From: Carya illinoinensis
Taxonomy: Eukaryota; Streptophyta; Magnoliopsida; Fagales; Juglandaceae
Length of the DNA stretch: 64,000 nt
Assembly: GCF_018687715.1 (NCBI RefSeq)
Contig: NC_056752.1
Location: 48,525,837-48,589,836, forward strand
Direction: 5' to 3'
This document shows, piece after piece, positions 59,216 through 64,000 of the stretch (its first letter is position 1; each line of letters starts with the position of its first letter). The position numbers and the translations under genes are program-made. The notes under the pieces were generated by a model that worked only from the letters and a program-made list of their open reading frames with translations, was not told the origin of the DNA and did not search any database.

Positions 59216-60573
59216 GTGTATGGTTGTTTAATATTAAAATATTTTTTAATATAAATAAAATGTTAAAAGTACATTTTAAGAAGATTGACGTTTTTTCTTA
59301 AACGTAAATTTTTGGATTTTGCATAACATAGTTACATTTTGAAAAAATTTGTCAATGGACAAAAATGTCTATATAAACTTCAAATAATTACAATTTTGTC
59401 ATTGTCTTATCTTTTTGAGCGACAGCCCCATTTTATCAGTATTTTCATGGAAATTTCAAATTTTAAAATTTTTATCATTTTAAGTAGTTAACACATTGGC
59501 ACGTATGCATTGTGTAAATAAAATTATAAGTGTAAATAGCATTTTATATCTTTAAAAAATCAAATGATTATTCTACTTAAAAAAACATATTTTAATTTAT
59601 TTCTAAATAAATATAACATGTTTCAAATTACTTTAAAATATAACAATGATTAATAACTTTTTAATAGTAATGTTTATTACTATAAGCTCTACAAAGTCTT
59701 AAATTAAAAGTTATATCACTCACCCCTACATATAATATCCCTTTAATAATCCTGAACGTATGCAATTAGCTCGCATTTTTCTGTCAAGAAATAATAAACT
59801 AATTGACCTGTTTTGAAAATATTTCAACCAAATCAAGCAATTAAAAAAAAAAAAATCCTCAAAGTTGTCCTCGACCAGAGTACGTACAAAGTTGAAGAGA
59901 TAAATCTTTCCATTTTAAGGCAAAGATAAAGAAGACTAGAAGAGATTAAGGGAATCGAAGATGAGTAATACTACGTACAATTGTAGAATTATAAATATCA
60001 CGTAATAGTTTTGAAAAAAAATAGAATCTACGATTAAAAAGTTAATTTTTTTTTCATATAAGTCTCATATTAATTTATTTTTTTTAAAGTGATTACATAT
60101 CATTTACATAATCATAACTATAAATATCATTTATCATCAAAAATATTATTATTCTTGAAACAACTTGAAGTACATCAGCAGCCTACGTAAAGCCATATAA
60201 GATCTAAAAGTTCAGACTCTTCTTTAAAAGCACTTAATGACTATAAAGTATTAAAGTTTTACTTAGAAAATCAAAAGACACATCAATGAGAAACCAAAAC
60301 ATAACGTTGAGAAATTAAAAGAGCTCTCTTGTAAAGTAAAAAAGTCTGATTTAGATGTTGAGTTGATTTGAGATGAGTTAAATTATTTATAAATAATAAT
60401 AAATTGAGATGGTAAAGTAAATTTTATGGAATCTATCTAAAATAAGTTTAGATATATTTAGATGTTAAGATAAGTTTAAATATATTTATAAGAAATTAAA
60501 AAATATTTTAAAAAAATATGCTTGGTTTTATTATTTTCCTCCGGACTCCTTCAAAAGTTTTTAAATTGATTTT
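59216..60573. other. AT-rich intergenic DNA
   Basis: No gene is seen. A family C repeat lies at about 59965-60115. A GATGAGTT/AAATAATAATAAATT-containing stretch at about 60350-60540 may be a worn family A repeat. Confidence 0.5.
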
Positions 60574-60778
60574 TGTTATAAACTATCTTGAATTATATGA
60601 CCATATTTAGCTAGCCGTCAAACGCATAGTGCTAGTCGTCAAAAGTATAGTCTCTTTTGTAACCCTATATATATATGGGTATATTGATGTTATATGATAT
60701 ACAGATCAATAAGAGAATCTTCTCTCTCGCTCTCTCTCAATCCTTTGAAACTCTCTCATTTTCATTGAGTTCATAACA
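60574..60778 (+). repeat. Probable 5' LTR of the second copia element
   Basis: The segment begins TGTTATAAAC and ends TTCATAACA, has a TATATATATATGGG box at about 60667-60680 and a CT-rich 3' part, and is directly followed by a primer site. The left boundary is a guess, because no second LTR is available for comparison. Confidence 0.6.
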
Positions 60779-60794
60779 TGTTATCAGTACGAGA
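60779..60794 (+). promoter_or_regulatory. Primer binding site of the second copia element
   Basis: TGTTATCAGTACGAGA directly follows the LTR end and matches the TGTTATCAGCACGAG form of primer site seen in many plant copia elements. Confidence 0.7.
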
Positions 60795-63700
60795 ATCATG
60801 TTCTTCCTTGTCTCTCCCAACTTCATCTTCTTCCTCTGTCTCCAGAATATTTAGCCCATCTCTAAAGGCCAGTTTTTTTTGCCGGCAAGGCACGCCAGTT
60901 TCCATGGCCATGTTCTTCGAGAGCTCGTCTTTGGACTTCACAAAATCACCGATATGATGCTATCTATGGTACTCAATTAAAAGATCGATGAGCACTGATC
61001 CGAAATCTTTCGGGAAATAGATGCTAAAATCCACACAAATTCCTTGATCACTGACAGCACATAAAACCAACTCGGCCCCAAAACGATTTTTCTCTTCCGG
61101 CTGGGATTTCCCAGAAGTGAAGCAGTTTCCTCCGACACTGTGAATTAATTTTTCATTTCTCGATATACTTTTTTGTAGCTTTGGACTCGGATTACTCAAG
61201 CTTGCTTCCAGGAAAAATAGTCAAGCGTGGTTATAAGTTATGCTGTCAATTTTCAGATTCGTTGGATTTTCCTAGAAGGGAAAGACAGAATCAGCGTGGG
61301 GGATGCTTGTGGATTTAAGAAACCATGGGAGATTAGCTGAGATAGAAGGCCTATAACCACTTCATGACTTGGTCAATGCGGCCAATGATTTGGCTAATAT
61401 AATAAAAGCCTGAGGATGGGCTTGGCACCATGGGAGACATATTCACGTGATCCTGAAGAAAAAATATTTAGAGTTTTTCAAATCAAAAAGAAAAGTTTTT
61501 TTTTCTTTTTCATTTTGGACAAATTTACTTTTAGAAACACATGGGACCCTTACTATTTTTGTTTTTTTTGTTTTTATTCAAACAACTTGCGAGGAATAGA
61601 AAACATGTGAGAGGAGTAAAGCATTTGGTTACGTTGGAGGATTAAAGTCAACAGCTATGCGAGACGAGATTTGAAGACTGAGATCACAGATATCACAATA
61701 AGATTAAATGATCTTCTACTTCAAATTTCCGATGATTTTGAAGTTAGTAATCTTCAATTTCAAGTAAGTTTTTCAATATATTATTTAAAATCTCTAAGAT
61801 ACAAGTTTTATTTATTCTTTTATACTTGTTATAAATTATTGATGATATGATTTATCTGAAAATGAAAATGGAGCATCCCTGAAGGATCGCCCTAAATCAA
61901 TAATTTTATTGAGTATCTCATATGAGTGATACTTGTACCAAAAGCTTATTATGATTTATGCACCTGAAGTTGCATAATTGAAATTGTGGAAAGAATATAT
62001 ATTTGAATGAACGTCTCGAATGTGCTCCTGAAGTAGCAATATTGAGTATGCTCCTGAAGTAGCAATATGAAATGCAAATGTTCACAAATATTCATAATTT
62101 GTATCAGGTCTTTCAATAACTGAGCAAAATAATGAGTTTTTGATAAGAATCTTTATTCACGTCTTACTAGATCTACATCATTCCCTGAAGTGAATGATAA
62201 TGAATTTATATCATTCTATTCCCTGAAATGAAAAGAATGATGCGTTTTATTCAAAGAAACTAAGAGATTAGACGTGATATGTTTTCGGGTCAGAAGCTCG
62301 TATTGGAAAAGCTATAAGCTTTCTCTTTGAGATGATATTATACAATTATTGAATCAAATATTATGATGCATCAAAATGTGATATGATTCAAAATATTTGT
62401 ATCTTTTAATGGTTATCTTGATCATCCAAAATCAATTACGATAAGTCGAATGATTTTCATATGGACGTCCATAAAAGAACCAGAAGCATTCTTTTACTAT
62501 AAAGTCTTACCACCAGAAGTGGAAAGAAAAATTTGCTTGAAGCAAATAAGATGAAATTATTCGATGTTATCTTGATTATCATATGTGAACCAGAAGTTCA
62601 GATGATAATTAAATTTTGGATGTAATAAGATAAAAAAGTCTCATATTCTAGCTGCTAAAATCCCAGCGAGGATTGAAGTCCCTGTAGGACAATTAAGAAA
62701 TTCAACAGTCTAAAGACATGTCTAAAGGCATGTGAGATGTATTGATACAAAAGATAGAGCATCTCAAAAGAGAAGGACACAAATAATTTGATGCTCCTGA
62801 AGAGGCCATACCCACAGAACAAGTAATAAAGTCCATCCAAATTTTCTGTATATAATTCTCCTATATAAATCTCCTGAAGAGTGCCTCCTGAAGAGATTTT
62901 TCATGAAAATGTCTTCCCTTGAAGAGGGACAGGTACTTGAAAATAACGATATCTCGATACATTTCATGAATATTGGAGAAATTATGGATAGAAATAAAAT
63001 CGTTGTCGACAACGTATTTCCATATGAGATGGCAATTGACATTACCAGAAGTAATGATGAAAGTGAATCAAGAACCGTCGAAAAATACGACGTAAAATAT
63101 TAGCCAAATTTGAAAGAAACAATTCCTGCAAAATTGATTCACTAGTAAAATATGATGCATCGTGACTTATAGTCCAAACACCTAAAGAGGTGATGCTTGT
63201 TGAATGTCAGTGGGTATTTATAGAAAGAAAATAAAATGTGATATATAAATCACGAGTCAGTTTCTCAATTCCTGCAGAATTGATATCACAAAGTAAAATG
63301 TGATAAATATGGACTTGAAGTCTAAACACCTAAAGAGGTGATTTTTGTTAAATATCAATGGATATTTATATACATGATATAAAAAGCTTGAAACTTTTAA
63401 TATGAAAATGTGATATAGAAATCACAAATATTAAAACAATATTGATATGATTTTAAAGTGGTTGAAATCATATTGAGATTTTTATTAGCTTGAAAGTTAC
63501 CGAGAGTTTGGATATGCATGATTAACTGCATATTTATATGGATCATTGGATCATGATATATATATGAAAATCCCTGAATGATAGAAAATGTCTGAAGCTT
63601 CTAATATGAATACATCTAGAAATATGTATTCTATCAAGTTTCAAAAATCCTTATATGATCTAAAGCAATCCAAACGCAAATGGAAACAAGCTATTATTGC

Positions 63701-64000
63701 AGTTTATATATATGATTTAAATGTCATTGAGGCTCCAGAAGAGCTCATGAAAACTGCACATATTTGAAATATAGATCTGAAACCCTTGCGGCTTTAAGGG
63801 GAAGATGGATGATATTATTAGTCATGAAATACCATCTTTTAATATAATTAGTATTTCAGATTCATATTATGGGTTTGATATGAAGTGTGCATTATTAAAG
63901 AAGAAATAAAAAGAAGCACACAAAACATCTACCAGATGATAGATACACAAATATGAATATTTGTGAAATATCATTTTATTATTTTGAAGAAAAAAATTAT

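Larger units (their letters stand above)
60574..64000 (+). mobile_element. Second Ty1/copia retrotransposon, decayed, running off the window
   Basis: A likely 5' LTR (60574-60778) and primer site are followed by a leader and then by a heavily mutated internal region. Recognisable pieces are the integrase-to-reverse-transcriptase linker at 62903-63103 (DRNKIVVDNVF, AIDITRSNDESESRTVE), the first reverse transcriptase block near 63175-63230 (VQTPKEV, CQWVFIERK) and a later one near 63640-63700 (KSLYDLKQSKRKWK). Repeated CCTGAAG(A/T)(G/A)G-like units at about 61965-62900 fit the Pro-Glu-rich linker of this copia type. gag, protease and most of integrase are missing or unreadable. The 3' LTR is not in the window. 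Confidence 0.8.

Noticed and set aside
60960..61199. A 79-codon minus-strand frame inside the second copia leader
   Set aside because: It lies between the primer site and the pol remnants and has no recognised family. A captured host fragment is possible but unsupported.
62903..63103. Possible small stand-alone gene
   Set aside because: Its sequence is the known copia linker between integrase and reverse transcriptase, so it belongs to the retrotransposon.

Overview
The window is nuclear DNA of a flowering plant. The genes have spliced GT-AG introns, plant-specific families are present (FLZ zinc finger, ERF group VII, subtilase SBT1, plant GDSL lipases), the intergenic DNA is very AT-rich, and plant LTR retrotransposons occur. 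One AT-rich MITE-like family, whose copies end in CTATCCAAAC-type sequence and carry GATGAGATG blocks, resembles a repeat I associate with walnut/hickory-type trees (Fagales). That placement is inference from memory and was not checked.

Layout. 1-440 is the poly(A)-ended tail of a probable retroposon, preceded by six consecutive hairpins. 3593-4235 is a two-exon FLZ (FCS-like zinc finger) gene. 6934-13747 is a decayed Ty1/copia element with 237/249-bp LTRs. It has lost its protease and integrase region and carries a nested 3.78-kb solo LTR (7898-11681, perfect TCTAC target duplication), which itself contains nine foldback tandem repeats. 16084-23324 is a complete 15-exon ARID-PHD chromatin protein (ARID4 type, 779 aa). 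31283-33661 is an intronless subtilase (SBT1.5 type, 792 aa). 38437-39373 is a 937-bp Mutator-like element with about 165-bp terminal inverted repeats, a perfect 9-bp target duplication and gene-like cargo (Pack-MULE type). 41853-44699 is a two-exon group VII ERF (RAP2.12/RAP2.2 type, 381 aa) with the Met-Cys N-degron. 50996-59215 is a tandem GDSL esterase/lipase cluster: one intact gene, one with a damaged splice donor, and one pseudogene without its catalytic serine. 60574-64000 is the left part of a second, decayed copia element that leaves the window.

The rest is AT-rich intergenic DNA with several small MITE-like families, microsatellites and homopolymers. I see no operon-like or pathway link between the single-copy genes. 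The only functional cluster is the GDSL tandem array. I found no tRNA, rRNA, CRISPR or known microRNA hairpin. The most novel-looking signals are the Pack-MULE, the hairpin array at the left edge and the foldback array inside the solo LTR. None is strong evidence of a new biological system.
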